From contig NZ_QVNU01000007.1 in the NCBI RefSeq assembly GCF_003545715.1, positions 1-64,000 of the forward strand: DNA of 64,000 nt. Reading direction: 5' to 3'. The stretch comes from Taibaiella koreensis (GTDB lineage Bacteria; Bacteroidota; Bacteroidia; Chitinophagales; Chitinophagaceae). Under the pieces are notes generated by a model, which was not told the DNA's origin, did no database searches, and worked only from the letters and a program-made list of their open reading frames with translations. This document shows positions 7,385 to 16,086 of this stretch, in pieces (positions within the stretch are counted from its first letter, which is position 1; every line of letters begins with the position of its first letter). The position numbers and the translations under genes are program-made.

Positions 7385-9043
7385 TTATCCTACCAGCTCA
7401 CGGGCGTTTTCTATGGCCGCTTCGGATGGCTGCTCACCACCGATCATTTGCGCGATGGCCCTGATGCGCTCATCGTTGTTGAGCAGGCGGATGCGTGTTT
7501 TGACCTGTCCCTGTTCGGTCGTGGTCTTGTATACATAATAATGCTGTGTGCCTTTGCCGGCTACTTGTGGCTGGTGCGTAATGCAGAGTACCTGGTGGTA
7601 ATCGCTGAGCGAGCGCAGCAGCAAGCCTACCTGCTTAGCGGCTTCACCGGAAATGCCGGCATCGACCTCATCAAAAATAAGTGTAGGCAATGCAAGCGCT
7701 TTGGCGGTAAACGCTTTGATGCAAAGCATGATACGGCTCATTTCCCCGCCGGATGCCGCTTTCTGTACAGGACTGAATTTGCCGCTTTTGTTGGCATCGA
7801 AAAGAAAACTCACCTGATCGCTGCCATACTCCTGCAAGGATTCCGAAGGTTGCACTTCTATTTTTAGCAGGGCGTTGGGCATACCCACCAATGCCAGCAG
7901 CTCGTTTACTTTCCCGGCGAAGCCCGGCGCCGTTGCCTGTCGTTTTTTATGAAGCTGTGCCGCCAGGCGGGTCAATGTTGCGGTCGCCTGTGCTATTTGT
8001 TCCTGCAGGTCCTGCAGCGCCTGGCCGGCATTGTTCTGTTCCTGCAATTCGGAAGAGAGCTGCTGATGAATGGCGATCAGTTCCGCAGTTGTTTGTACCC
8101 CATGCTTCTTCTGCAGGCGATAGCCCAGGTCCAGTCGCTCCTGCAAGGTCTGCAATTGTCCGGGATCAAGATCTATGCCGCGTTGCATGTTGTCCAGCTC
8201 TTCCGCGATGTCTTTCAATTCCAGGATGGCGCTTTCCATGCGTTGAGCAAGGCCTTCTGCGCCTATCTGCACGGCGGTGATCGATTGAAGCTGCTGCCTC
8301 AGGCGTTTCAGCTCATTGTTCAGCGGCTGTTCACCTTCTTCCAGTGCACCATAAACCGCCTGCAATACCGAACTGATCTGCTCGGCATGGCTCAATTGCT
8401 TTAGCTGCTGCTCGGCAGCTTCGATCTCTTCCTCTTTGAAAGAAGCCTGCTCCAGCTCATCAAACAGGAATTGCTTGTAATCCGCTTCCTTCTGCCATTG
8501 GGCCAGGCTGTCCGATAGCCGGCGGTATTCGCCCTGCAGTTGCTTGTAGCGGCTGTATTGCGACCGGTAATCGGCGAGCAGGGTTTGGTTCTCCGCAACG
8601 GCGTCGATCACTTCGTACAGGAAGGTATGCTCTTCGAGAGCCCTGTTATCAAATTGTCGGTGAAGGTCTACCAGGGCCGATGTTAGTTCGTTGAGCTGGG
8701 TCAGTGTTACCGGTGTGTCGTTAATAAAGGCGCGGCTTTTGCCCGTAGCGCTGATCTCTCTCCTGATGAGGGTGAGCGGTTCTATATCCAGTTCCTCCCG
8801 CTGTAGCAGGCCGTTGAAATAAGTATTGTGCTCCGTATGAAAGGTGGCTTCTACAACGCTCTTTTCTTCCCTGTTGATGAGCACCGAAGTGTCGGCACGG
8901 TCGCCCAGGATCAGGGATAGCGCACCCAGGATAATCGATTTCCCGGCGCCGGTCTCTCCCGTGATCACATTCAGGTGCTGATCGAACCGGATCTCCAGCT
9001 CATCTATGATCACATAGTTACGGATGTATAATTTTTGTAGCAT
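7385..9043 (-). CDS. recN: DNA repair protein RecN
   Basis: RecN is an SMC-like ATPase acting early in recombinational repair of double-strand breaks, in the nucleoid. The 552-residue product has the N-terminal half-ATPase with Walker A GETGAGKS, long coiled-coil arms rich in Gln/Leu/Glu (about 160-370), and the C-terminal half with the ABC signature SGGEMSRIMLCIK and Walker B LIFDEVDAGISGE. I choose the ATG at 9043 (MLQKLYIRNYVI, the usual family start) over an upstream TTG at 9055. Single gene, divergent from the thioredoxin-like gene. Confidence 0.96.
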   Translation of the reverse strand: MLQKLYIRNYVIIDELEIRFDQHLNVITGETGAGKSIILGALSLILGDRADTSVLINREEKSVVEATFHTEHNTYFNGLLQREELDIEPLTLIRREISATGKSRAFINDTPVTLTQLNELTSALVDLHRQFDNRALEEHTFLYEVIDAVAENQTLLADYRSQYSRYKQLQGEYRRLSDSLAQWQKEADYKQFLFDELEQASFKEEEIEAAEQQLKQLSHAEQISSVLQAVYGALEEGEQPLNNELKRLRQQLQSITAVQIGAEGLAQRMESAILELKDIAEELDNMQRGIDLDPGQLQTLQERLDLGYRLQKKHGVQTTAELIAIHQQLSSELQEQNNAGQALQDLQEQIAQATATLTRLAAQLHKKRQATAPGFAGKVNELLALVGMPNALLKIEVQPSESLQEYGSDQVSFLFDANKSGKFSPVQKAASGGEMSRIMLCIKAFTAKALALPTLIFDEVDAGISGEAAKQVGLLLRSLSDYHQVLCITHQPQVAGKGTQHYYVYKTTTEQGQVKTRIRLLNNDERIRAIAQMIGGEQPSEAAIENARELVG

Positions 9044-9165
9044 AGCTAATCGCAATGTGCAAATTTAATCGAATGCACCGTGTTTTGGGAAGACGACTGG
9101 TTAATTTTTGAATTCATAGCAATACAGCCCGAATTCGAGTATCTTAGCAGCAAAAAATAATACGG

Positions 9166-10545
9166 ATGAAAAAGATCGGTTTGCTGCTTTTATGCAGCTT
9201 TGTCGTCCTTTGTGCGCAGGCTCAGGGTATCCGCTTCGAGACCGGCTCCTGGAAAGAGGTGCTTGCCAAAGCGAAAAAAGAGAAGAAGCTCATCTACATG
9301 GATATCTATACCACCTGGTGTGGTCCTTGTAAGATCATGGCCAAGAATATTTTTCCGGCCGAAGCTGCCGGTAATAAGTACAATGCCACTTTTGTCAATT
9401 ATAAAATCGATGCAGAGAAGGGAGAAGGCATCGATCTGGCAAAGCAATATAAAGTAGAAGGTTACCCGACCAATTTGTATATCGATCCCAATACACAAAA
9501 CGTGGTATACCGGGTAATGGGGGCCTGCGAGATGGACGAGTTCCTTGGTCGCGCCGAAACGGCTTTGCTGGAACAAAAGGACCCGATGAAATGGGCCGAT
9601 TATGAGGCGCAGCTGGCTAAAGGCAAAAAGGACAAAGCATTCCTGGTAGCATACCTGGCCAAAGCCAAGCGCCTCGATCATAACGGAGATAAGGGCCTCG
9701 ACATTTACGTAGCGCAGTTTGTGCCGGCTCAACCGGATGATGAGACCCTGAAATTTCTGACTGAATATACCCAGACGCTCGACAACAAAGCGGTACCGGT
9801 GATCTATGCCAATAAAGAAAAGGTGAGCGCCTTGTATCCCGATATGACAGATTATTTTTATTACTTCGGTCCACGACTGGCCTACAATACGTTGAGCCGT
9901 GCTATTGAAACCAAAGACGAAAATCTGTTGAAGCTGATTGACGAAGGTATGCGGCGCTATGACATAAGCGCAGGGGGGCTTTCGGGCATGCATTATTTTT
10001 ACAAAGAATATTTTGGGAAGACGGGCAATGGACAACGGGCCTGGGAAGCTGCCATCGATGAAGCCAATTACTTGCTGGAGCTGCCTTCGGGTACCTATGC
10101 TGAGTATGACAAAGCAGAGCTGAAGCGTACCATTGACGGTCTGATCTACCAGTTGAAGGCGATGAAAGTGCCCGATGAAAAATATGATGCTTCCATCGAA
10201 GCTACCCTGGCACAACACCCGGACATGCGCCGCTCGGCAACCCTTGGTGCTGCAGAAGCCCTGAATGAATCGGCCTGGAAGGTAGTAGAAAGGAAAAAAG
10301 ATGATCCTGCTGCCGTGGCCATGGCCGCGAAATGGTCGGATAAAGCCATGGCCCTGGCGGGTAAAGACAGCGAGAGCTGGCCCATGCTTGCCGATACGCA
10401 TGCCAACCTCTTGTACCTGAGCGGCGATAAGGAAAAGGCAATCACGCTTGAGGCGGAGGCTGTTGCCAGCATGAAAGACATGCCGGAAGATGCGGTTGCG
10501 TCCATGAAAGAGACGCTTGAAAAAATGAAAGCCGGTACACTGTGA
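9166..10545 (+). CDS. Secreted thioredoxin-family protein
   Basis: A 459-residue exported protein: signal peptide MKKIGLLLLCSFVVLCAQAQ, then a thioredoxin domain with the active site WCGPC (51-55) and the cis-Pro region VEGYPTNLY. The remaining ~310 residues are alpha-helical with TPR-like character and an Ala/Lys/Met-rich end (EKAITLEAEAVASMKDM). Such DUF255/thioredoxin-like proteins of Bacteroidota are periplasmic disulfide oxidoreductases or chaperone-like proteins; the substrate is unknown. Its stop overlaps the GTG start of prmC, so the two are probably co-transcribed. A -7-like TATCTTAG lies at 9140-9147. Confidence 0.85.
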   Translation: MKKIGLLLLCSFVVLCAQAQGIRFETGSWKEVLAKAKKEKKLIYMDIYTTWCGPCKIMAKNIFPAEAAGNKYNATFVNYKIDAEKGEGIDLAKQYKVEGYPTNLYIDPNTQNVVYRVMGACEMDEFLGRAETALLEQKDPMKWADYEAQLAKGKKDKAFLVAYLAKAKRLDHNGDKGLDIYVAQFVPAQPDDETLKFLTEYTQTLDNKAVPVIYANKEKVSALYPDMTDYFYYFGPRLAYNTLSRAIETKDENLLKLIDEGMRRYDISAGGLSGMHYFYKEYFGKTGNGQRAWEAAIDEANYLLELPSGTYAEYDKAELKRTIDGLIYQLKAMKVPDEKYDASIEATLAQHPDMRRSATLGAAEALNESAWKVVERKKDDPAAVAMAAKWSDKAMALAGKDSESWPMLADTHANLLYLSGDKEKAITLEAEAVASMKDMPEDAVASMKETLEKMKAGTL

Positions 10546-11432
10546 GCCTTGAAACCGAAGCCGCTTTCCGGCAATTAACGCAGCAATTGACAACCATATA
10601 CGATGAATCCGAATCAGCAAACATCGCCGGATGGGTGATCGAGGCAGTTACCGGTTATCGGCGCAGTGCCTGGCTGGCGCAGCCGGGAGCAATGCTAAAC
10701 CCGGAGCAGCAGCAACAGCTGGAGGCATACAGCCGGTCGCTAATGACGCAGCGTCCCGTACAATATGTGCTGGGTGAATGCTATTTCCTCGACATGAAGC
10801 TCTTTGTCGATGAGCGCGTGCTGATCCCCAGGCCCGAGACCGAGGAGCTGGCCGACTGGATCATAAAAGAATGGAACGAAAAACCGGGCGTCACCGCAGT
10901 CGATATCGGGGCCGGAAGCGGCTGCCTGGCCCTGGCGTTGAAAAAACACCTCGATAGTGCAACAGTATATGCCGCCGATCTGTCGGAAGGAGCGCTTGCC
11001 GTCGCCGGGCACAATGCCGGCGCCCTGGGGCTATCCCTGGAATGGCTGCAGGCCGATATTCTGCAGCGGGAAAGCTGGGATCAATGGCCGGGTACAGATA
11101 TTATCGTCAGCAACCCGCCGTATATTACATTGCCCGAGCAGGAAAGTATGGCTGCTCATGTGCTGGATTATGAGCCGCACCTGGCTTTATTTGTTACCGA
11201 CCACGATCCCCTGCAATTTTACAAAGCCATAGCTGCCTTTGCTGCACTGAAGCTGCGCCCGGGAGGTTCCGTATTCCTGGAGCTGCATATGGACCATGCA
11301 GAGGCGACCAGACAGTATTATGAAGCACTGGGCTGGCATACGGTATTGCGGAAAGATATGCAGGGCAGGGAGCGTATGCTGCATGCCCGGTGGAGGTCTG
11401 GCGAAGGCAATCCGGAAGCATTTACATCATAA
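10542..11432 (+). CDS. prmC: Peptide chain release factor N5-glutamine methyltransferase PrmC
   Basis: PrmC methylates the Gln of the GGQ motif in release factors RF1/RF2 using SAM, raising termination efficiency. The 296-residue protein has an N-terminal helical substrate-binding part with RPVQYVLGEC (71-80) and LIPRPETEEL (94-103), SAM motif I DIGAGSGCLA (121-130) and the catalytic NPPY (191-194). The start is a GTG at 10542 overlapping the TGA of the thioredoxin-like gene by four bases (GTGA), so translation is probably coupled. frr follows 59 bases downstream behind its own promoter, joining two translation termination/recycling functions. Confidence 0.95.
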   Translation: MSLETEAAFRQLTQQLTTIYDESESANIAGWVIEAVTGYRRSAWLAQPGAMLNPEQQQQLEAYSRSLMTQRPVQYVLGECYFLDMKLFVDERVLIPRPETEELADWIIKEWNEKPGVTAVDIGAGSGCLALALKKHLDSATVYAADLSEGALAVAGHNAGALGLSLEWLQADILQRESWDQWPGTDIIVSNPPYITLPEQESMAAHVLDYEPHLALFVTDHDPLQFYKAIAAFAALKLRPGGSVFLELHMDHAEATRQYYEALGWHTVLRKDMQGRERMLHARWRSGEGNPEAFTS

Positions 11433-11458
11433 AATTTGGCATTTGCCATCGGGTTTGC

Positions 11459-11466
11459 TACTTTTG
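11459..11466 (+). promoter_or_regulatory. Bacteroidota -7 promoter element
   Basis: TACTTTTG, a perfect TAnnTTTG match, 25 bases before the frr start. Confidence 0.6.
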
Positions 11467-11491
11467 CTACCCTTGAAAAATTGATCTACAT

Positions 11492-12055
11492 ATGTCAGAA
11501 CAAGCAGATAATATCATACAGAATACAAGTAATCTGATGAAGAAGGCGATCAGCCACCTGGAAAATGAGCTGATCAGGATCAGGGCGGGTAAGGCCAATC
11601 CGCAAATGGTCGACGGCATTATGGTCGACTATTATGGTAACCCCACGCCGCTGAACCAGGTCGCCAATATTACCGTGACCGATGCCCGTACCTTGTCCCT
11701 GCAACCTTGGGAAAAGCCGATGATCGCACCTATAGAGCGCGCGATCATGCAGGCCAATCTGGGCGTAACGCCTCAAAACGATGGACAGGTGATTCGCCTG
11801 TTCCTGCCGCCCCTCACAGAGGAGCGTCGTAAAGAGCTGGTAAAAAAGGTGAATGCAGAAGGAGAGCAGGGTAAAATATCGGTGCGCAGCATCCGCCGCG
11901 ATATGATTGAGCAGATCAAAAAGCTGCAGAAGGATGGCCTGAGCGAAGACGAGGGTAAGCAAGCCGAAGCCAGCATCCAGGGCATTACCGATAAACACAT
12001 TGCCCTGGTTGACCAACATTGTAAAGACAAGGAAAAAGAGATCATGACCATCTGA
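11492..12055 (+). CDS. frr: Ribosome recycling factor Frr
   Basis: RRF, with EF-G, splits post-termination ribosomes and releases mRNA and tRNA. The 187-residue length is standard. Recognisable segments are LIRIRAGKANPQMVDGIMVDYYG, TPLNQVANI, QPWEKPMIAPIERAI, IRLFLPPLTEERRKELVK and VSVRSIRRD-type wording (here ISVRSIRRDM), then the helix KKLQKDGLSEDEGKQAE. It has its own -7 element and ends in a 22-base-pair hairpin. Confidence 0.97.
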   Translation: MSEQADNIIQNTSNLMKKAISHLENELIRIRAGKANPQMVDGIMVDYYGNPTPLNQVANITVTDARTLSLQPWEKPMIAPIERAIMQANLGVTPQNDGQVIRLFLPPLTEERRKELVKKVNAEGEQGKISVRSIRRDMIEQIKKLQKDGLSEDEGKQAEASIQGITDKHIALVDQHCKDKEKEIMTI

Positions 12056-12070
12056 TCGGAAAGATTGTGC

Positions 12071-12118
12071 ATATATAACAAGACAGGCTGCCCTACGGCA
12101 GCCTGTCTTGTTATATAT
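12071..12118 (+). terminator. frr terminator hairpin
   Basis: 22-base perfect arms (12071-12092 and 12097-12118), core ACAAGACAGGCTGCC / GGCAGCCTGTCTTGT with AT-rich base and a four-base loop. Confidence 0.9.
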
Positions 12119-12204
12119 GTTATCCTTGAGGCAGCGTCCCTGGAATGATCGTTAAACCCTTGTTTTCCCTGTCAAACAGCGGTTATTCTTCCTTTTCTCC
12201 TGCT

Positions 12205-12212
12205 TATCTTTG
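12205..12212 (+). promoter_or_regulatory. Bacteroidota -7 promoter element
   Basis: TATCTTTG matches TAnnTTTG perfectly and ends 8 bases before the ATG at 12220, the same distance as at 4817-4832. It helps reject the longer in-frame start at 12145, which would lie upstream of the transcription start. Confidence 0.65.
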
Positions 12213-12219
12213 CATCCCC

Positions 12220-13899
12220 ATGCGTATCCTGAAAAAGATTCTCAAAAGTTTAGCCTGGTTCCTGGGCATTTTCGTCGTGCTGTTGCTCCTTTTCGGTATC
12301 TACGTCTGGAAGGTGTCGGAATTCAAGCCACCAGCCGTTGCTGACAGGCAAGTGGAACAGTTACAGCGGCAGCCGCTGGACAGCACGGCCTATACACTCG
12401 GCGATAACTGGTTGCGGAAAAGTCGCTATGGTTTGTTCGAAATGTATACTTCCGGAAAGCCTTACGAGCGCGGCGTGATCAATGGCAAGCTCTCGCGCGA
12501 ATTGATCGTGTCACAGGAAATGGCCTTTACCCACCAGATCCGCAAAATGATCCCTTCGCCTTCGTACCTGAAGTTCCTGAAATACATTATAGGGTTTATG
12601 AACCGGGATCTTCCGGCGCATGTAACCGATGAGTATAAAGAAGAGATCTACGGTATTTCCCGGGCTGCATCCGACAGCTTTCAGTGGATCGGCAGCAACT
12701 ACTCCAGGCAATTAAATTATCATGCTGCCCACGATATCGGTCATGCCCTGCAAAACCTGATGCTGGTGGGTTGTACCTCGTTCGGCGCCTGGGATACCAA
12801 AACGGAGAGCGGCGCCATGATCCTGGGCCGGAATTTCGATTTCTGGGTTGGCGACGAATTTGCCAAAAACAAGATCGTCTCTTTTGTGGCGCCCGATAAA
12901 GGGCACAAGTTCGCGTTCGTTACCTGGGGCGGCTTTATCGGTGTCGTATCCGGGATGAATGATAAAGGCCTTACGGTAACGATCAATGCGGCCAGGTCGT
13001 CGATTCCACATGGGGCTGCAACACCGGTATCGCTGGTGGCAAGGGAAGTGTTGCAATATGCCGGCAATATACAGGAAGCGATAGCGATCGCCCGCCGCCG
13101 TAAAATGTTTGTGAGTGAAAGCTTCCTGATCGGTTCCGCAGCCGATCACCGGTCGGTCGTGATCGAAAAGACGCCGGATACGCTAGGCGTTTATGATCCG
13201 CATACCGACAATATCGAATGCGCCAATCATTATCAGAGTGACGTGCTGAAAGGACAGGAGCTCAACCGGGAGCAAATGGCCGGCAGCGCCTCTGTATACC
13301 GTTATCAGCGGCTGCAGGAGCTGCTGCAAAAGAGCTATCCGCTTAACCCTGCCAAAGTCGCTGCCATTCTGCGCGACTATAAGGGGCTCAACGATGCCGA
13401 CATCGGTGTGGGTAATGAAAAGGCCGTTAACCAGTTCGTCGCGCATCATTCCGTGATCTTTATGCCCGATAGCCTGCGTATGTGGGTAAGCACTTCGCCC
13501 TGGCAGATGGGCGCCTATGTATGTTATGACCTGCGGAAAGTATTTGCGATGAAAGGCCTCGCCGGGGATGAGGAAATTGCCGATACCGGCCTGAACATTG
13601 CCCCGGACCCCTTCCTGGCTACCCCTACCTACGCGCATTTCCTTCAATTTAGACAGGCAAAGATGAGTTGGCTGGATCACCTGAAGACCGATGTAGGGCA
13701 ACTGGCGCCAAACAATCCCGAATATTACGATGCATACCGGCTTACCGGCGACATTTACCTGGGGCAAAAGAGCTATCAGCAGGCAATAGCCGCCTATCGG
13801 ATGGCCCTGACCAAGGTGATTGCAACGGAAGCCGAACGAAAGTCGATATTGGATAAAATAAGCAAATGCGAGCAGGCTATGAGCAAAGCTAAATCATAG
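12220..13899 (+). CDS. C45-family Ntn hydrolase/acyltransferase-like membrane-anchored protein
   Basis: A 559-residue protein with an N-terminal membrane anchor (about 10-32) and a C45/phospholipase B-like Ntn-hydrolase domain. These enzymes self-cleave before a Cys that becomes the N-terminal nucleophile; the candidate is Cys185 in VGCTSFGAWD, followed by LGRNFDFW and the GGFIGVVSGMNDKGLTV strand pair that is typical of the fold. It probably hydrolyses an amide or acyl bond on the periplasmic side. The C-terminal ~50 residues (GQKSYQQAIAAYRMAL) resemble a TPR unit. ATG 12220 is chosen because of the -7 element at 12205. Substrate unknown. Confidence 0.85.
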   Translation: MRILKKILKSLAWFLGIFVVLLLLFGIYVWKVSEFKPPAVADRQVEQLQRQPLDSTAYTLGDNWLRKSRYGLFEMYTSGKPYERGVINGKLSRELIVSQEMAFTHQIRKMIPSPSYLKFLKYIIGFMNRDLPAHVTDEYKEEIYGISRAASDSFQWIGSNYSRQLNYHAAHDIGHALQNLMLVGCTSFGAWDTKTESGAMILGRNFDFWVGDEFAKNKIVSFVAPDKGHKFAFVTWGGFIGVVSGMNDKGLTVTINAARSSIPHGAATPVSLVAREVLQYAGNIQEAIAIARRRKMFVSESFLIGSAADHRSVVIEKTPDTLGVYDPHTDNIECANHYQSDVLKGQELNREQMAGSASVYRYQRLQELLQKSYPLNPAKVAAILRDYKGLNDADIGVGNEKAVNQFVAHHSVIFMPDSLRMWVSTSPWQMGAYVCYDLRKVFAMKGLAGDEEIADTGLNIAPDPFLATPTYAHFLQFRQAKMSWLDHLKTDVGQLAPNNPEYYDAYRLTGDIYLGQKSYQQAIAAYRMALTKVIATEAERKSILDKISKCEQAMSKAKS

Positions 13900-13916
13900 A
13901 AACCGGGGTGAAAAAC

Positions 13917-13944
13917 GAATGTCCTCCAGGAATAGAGGACATTC
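13917..13944 (+). terminator. Intrinsic terminator
   Basis: Arms GAATGTCCTC (13917-13926) and GAGGACATTC (13935-13944), followed by TTTAAA; ends the C45 gene. Confidence 0.8.
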
Positions 13945-14116
13945 TTTAAACCAATAACCGCGTACTATGAAAAGATAATCTATGTACATCAAATATTGTG
14001 CCAGATTTTCATACGTCTTTTTCTTTTAGTTCTTTAAGACAGGTAAGGGCCTCATTCCCTGCTTTTAATGTGGTAGTACCATTGCAGACTTTTTTTCATC
14101 AGCACATAGGTCATAC

Positions 14117-14154
14117 AAAAAATACCAGGCTTACCCATAAGCCTGGTATTTTTT
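14117..14154 (-). terminator. Intrinsic terminator of the arginase-like gene
   Basis: 17-base perfect arms (14117-14133 and 14138-14154), core ATACCAGGCTTA / TAAGCCTGGTAT, with A/T runs on both sides. The rest of the 350-base gap 13900-14244 shows no gene, apart from an out-of-frame 27-codon stretch at 14166-14262 discussed under findings. Confidence 0.85.
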
Positions 14155-14244
14155 ATGCTATAAAGTTATTTGGCCGCGCCGATATAAGAAACAAATCCTC
14201 TCCGGTCCTCGAGTTTGTCCCAAAGACAGCTATAGCGAGGTGTT

Positions 14245-15378
14245 TTATACGATGCGTTCCTGCTCCCGGAACCAGCGCTCGGGGATTTCGTTATTGCCTG
14301 CAGTAAGATAATCGTTATAGCTACAGGGCGTGAAAGTGCCTTCAGGTAGCTGCATCCACCAGCGATTGGTCTTTTTACTCTTCAGGAAGAGCGCATCATT
14401 ACCGGAGAACGCCACATGATACTCAATAAATTCTTCCCGGTTGTTGAGCACGGCTTCATTCCTGCGTACCAGGTAGCCGTCCACAAAATACCATAGCATC
14501 TGTGCGATTAGTTTAGCACCTTGTTTGCTCCTGTCCCATTCCGCCTGGTAGCCGTATATCCCGAGAGAGGACAGACGGCCACTCATACCTGCATATCGCG
14601 CCAGCTGGCACATCTCATCGCCGAAAAAGCCGTTGGGAGAGCCGTTCTTCAGAAAAGGCGCATCGCAGAGTCGTACGGCATTCATATCAATGCTTAGCAA
14701 ATTGCAGTCCCGCAATACCGGTTCCATCTCTTCCATGTCTTCCCTTACCCGGCCCAGGCGAAAGCAGTCGAAGCGTAACTTATCCAGCGTTTCCAGCATA
14801 TTGGGGTTGACGTAATAGCTCTGAAAACCCATATGGCTGAAGTGGCGCACAAAATTGGGCTGTTCGGTGAGCATATTCATCAGGAAACCTTCATCACTGA
14901 TGCCTTCCGTCTCCTCAAGGTCGATCAGCATGTCGATCACCGCAGCGTTGATGGTCTTACCCAGCTTTTTGAACACATCATATTGCTGGAGCGTAAGGTC
15001 GTGTGAGCCGCCGATCACTACTGCTATCTTACCCGCTTCTTCTATTTCCTGGAGCACGGTGCGCAAGGCCGCACGGGTATCGCCGGGCGTAGCGCCTTCC
15101 CTGATATTGCCCATGTCGGCCACCTTTACCGAAGTATGCCAATCATACATACGGTACAATTCTTCCCGTATGGCGTCGGGACTGTGGCTCCAGGGGGCAT
15201 CAAGGCCTGTGCCCCTTTGTTCGCCGCAACCGACCAGCACAATATCGGCTTCGCTCCAGTCACTATTGTATTCGGTAATGGGTAAAATGCGTTTCCCGAT
15301 CTGTAAAGCGTGCCGGGCATCATTCTGAGGGAGTTCAGCAAAGTGTTTTGCTGCAAAAAACGAGTGTAGATCGCTCAT
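14245..15378 (-). CDS. Arginase/ureohydrolase-fold protein with incomplete metal site
   Basis: A 377-residue member of the arginase/agmatinase/formimidoylglutamase superfamily, whose active members use two Mn ions bound by GGDHS, DxHxD and SxDxD. Here the motifs read GGSHD (123-127), DMLID (149-153) and SIDMN (229-233). His126, Asp149, Asp153 and Asp231 are kept, but the ligand His of the second motif is Leu151 and the last Asp is Asn233. It may bind one metal or act non-hydrolytically. The end NEIPERWFREQERIV is the natural C terminus of this subgroup. A TATCTTTA element upstream (about 15410) is the likely promoter. It lies downstream of the his operon but with a 105-base gap. Confidence 0.82.
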   Translation of the reverse strand: MSDLHSFFAAKHFAELPQNDARHALQIGKRILPITEYNSDWSEADIVLVGCGEQRGTGLDAPWSHSPDAIREELYRMYDWHTSVKVADMGNIREGATPGDTRAALRTVLQEIEEAGKIAVVIGGSHDLTLQQYDVFKKLGKTINAAVIDMLIDLEETEGISDEGFLMNMLTEQPNFVRHFSHMGFQSYYVNPNMLETLDKLRFDCFRLGRVREDMEEMEPVLRDCNLLSIDMNAVRLCDAPFLKNGSPNGFFGDEMCQLARYAGMSGRLSSLGIYGYQAEWDRSKQGAKLIAQMLWYFVDGYLVRRNEAVLNNREEFIEYHVAFSGNDALFLKSKKTNRWWMQLPEGTFTPCSYNDYLTAGNNEIPERWFREQERIV

Positions 15379-15483
15379 GTACGTCCTGTAAATTTAATAC
15401 GGCCGTAAAGATACCATACCCCTCTCAATGAGTAGAAAAATTTATTCCACTATGCGTCGCCCTTACCGGATCTTAGTCGCAGT

Positions 15484-16086
15484 TTATTCCCTGCCGGACT
15501 TCGTGCTGCGTTGCTGCAACACTTCTTCAATGCGCTCAAGTTTTTGCCCTTTGGCCTGCAGCAGCAGCAGGAAGTGAAAGAGCAGGTCTGCCGCCTCGTT
15601 GCAGAACCGCTCCCCGTTATCATCTTTAGCTTCGATTACTAATTCTACTGCTTCTTCACCCACTTTTTGCGCCATTTTATTGATCCCTTGCCGGTACAGG
15701 TTACCGGTGTAGGAGGCGGGATCATCGCCGGCAATGCGGCTGCTGATCGTGGCTTCAAGCTGGTAGAGAAATCCCCTGGCGCTTTCCGTGCCAAAGCAGG
15801 AGCGGGCGCCCGTATGGCAGGCCGGGCCCAGGGGTTCAACGCGGATGAGTAACGCATCGTTGTCGCAGTCTTTACAGATATCCACCACCCTCATTTCATT
15901 ACCGGAGGTCGCGCCTTTGGTCCATAATTCCTGACGGCTGCGGCTATAGAAGGTTATCTTGCCTTCCCTGCGGGTTTGTTCGAGCGCGCTGGCGTTCATA
16001 TAGCCGAGCATCAATACTTCCAGGGTATAATAGTGCTGTATGATTGCCGGCACCAGCCCTCCGGCCTTGTCAAAGTCGATTGTCAT
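15484..16086 (-). CDS. hisIE: Bifunctional phosphoribosyl-AMP cyclohydrolase/phosphoribosyl-ATP pyrophosphatase
   Basis: Catalyses steps 2 and 3 of histidine synthesis: PR-ATP to PR-AMP, then ring opening to ProFAR. The N-terminal cyclohydrolase domain shows [23 protein letters not shown] (47-61) and the Zn ligands of DICKDCDND and CHTGARSCF; the C-terminal pyrophosphatase domain shows [18 protein letters not shown] and the EAADLLFH helix. The 200-residue fusion is typical of Bacteroidota. Last gene of the operon, overlapping hisF by four bases. Confidence 0.97.
   Translation of the reverse strand: MTIDFDKAGGLVPAIIQHYYTLEVLMLGYMNASALEQTRREGKITFYSRSRQELWTKGATSGNEMRVVDICKDCDNDALLIRVEPLGPACHTGARSCFGTESARGFLYQLEATISSRIAGDDPASYTGNLYRQGINKMAQKVGEEAVELVIEAKDDNGERFCNEAADLLFHFLLLLQAKGQKLERIEEVLQQRSTKSGRE

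Noticed and set aside
9190-10620. 476-residue minus-strand open frame
   Set aside because: Antisense to the thioredoxin-like gene, which has a signal peptide and a WCGPC site; the antisense has no domain pattern.
12145-12219. Longer N terminus for the C45-type gene
   Set aside because: The TAnnTTTG element at 12205 lies inside it, and the membrane anchor begins naturally at 12220.
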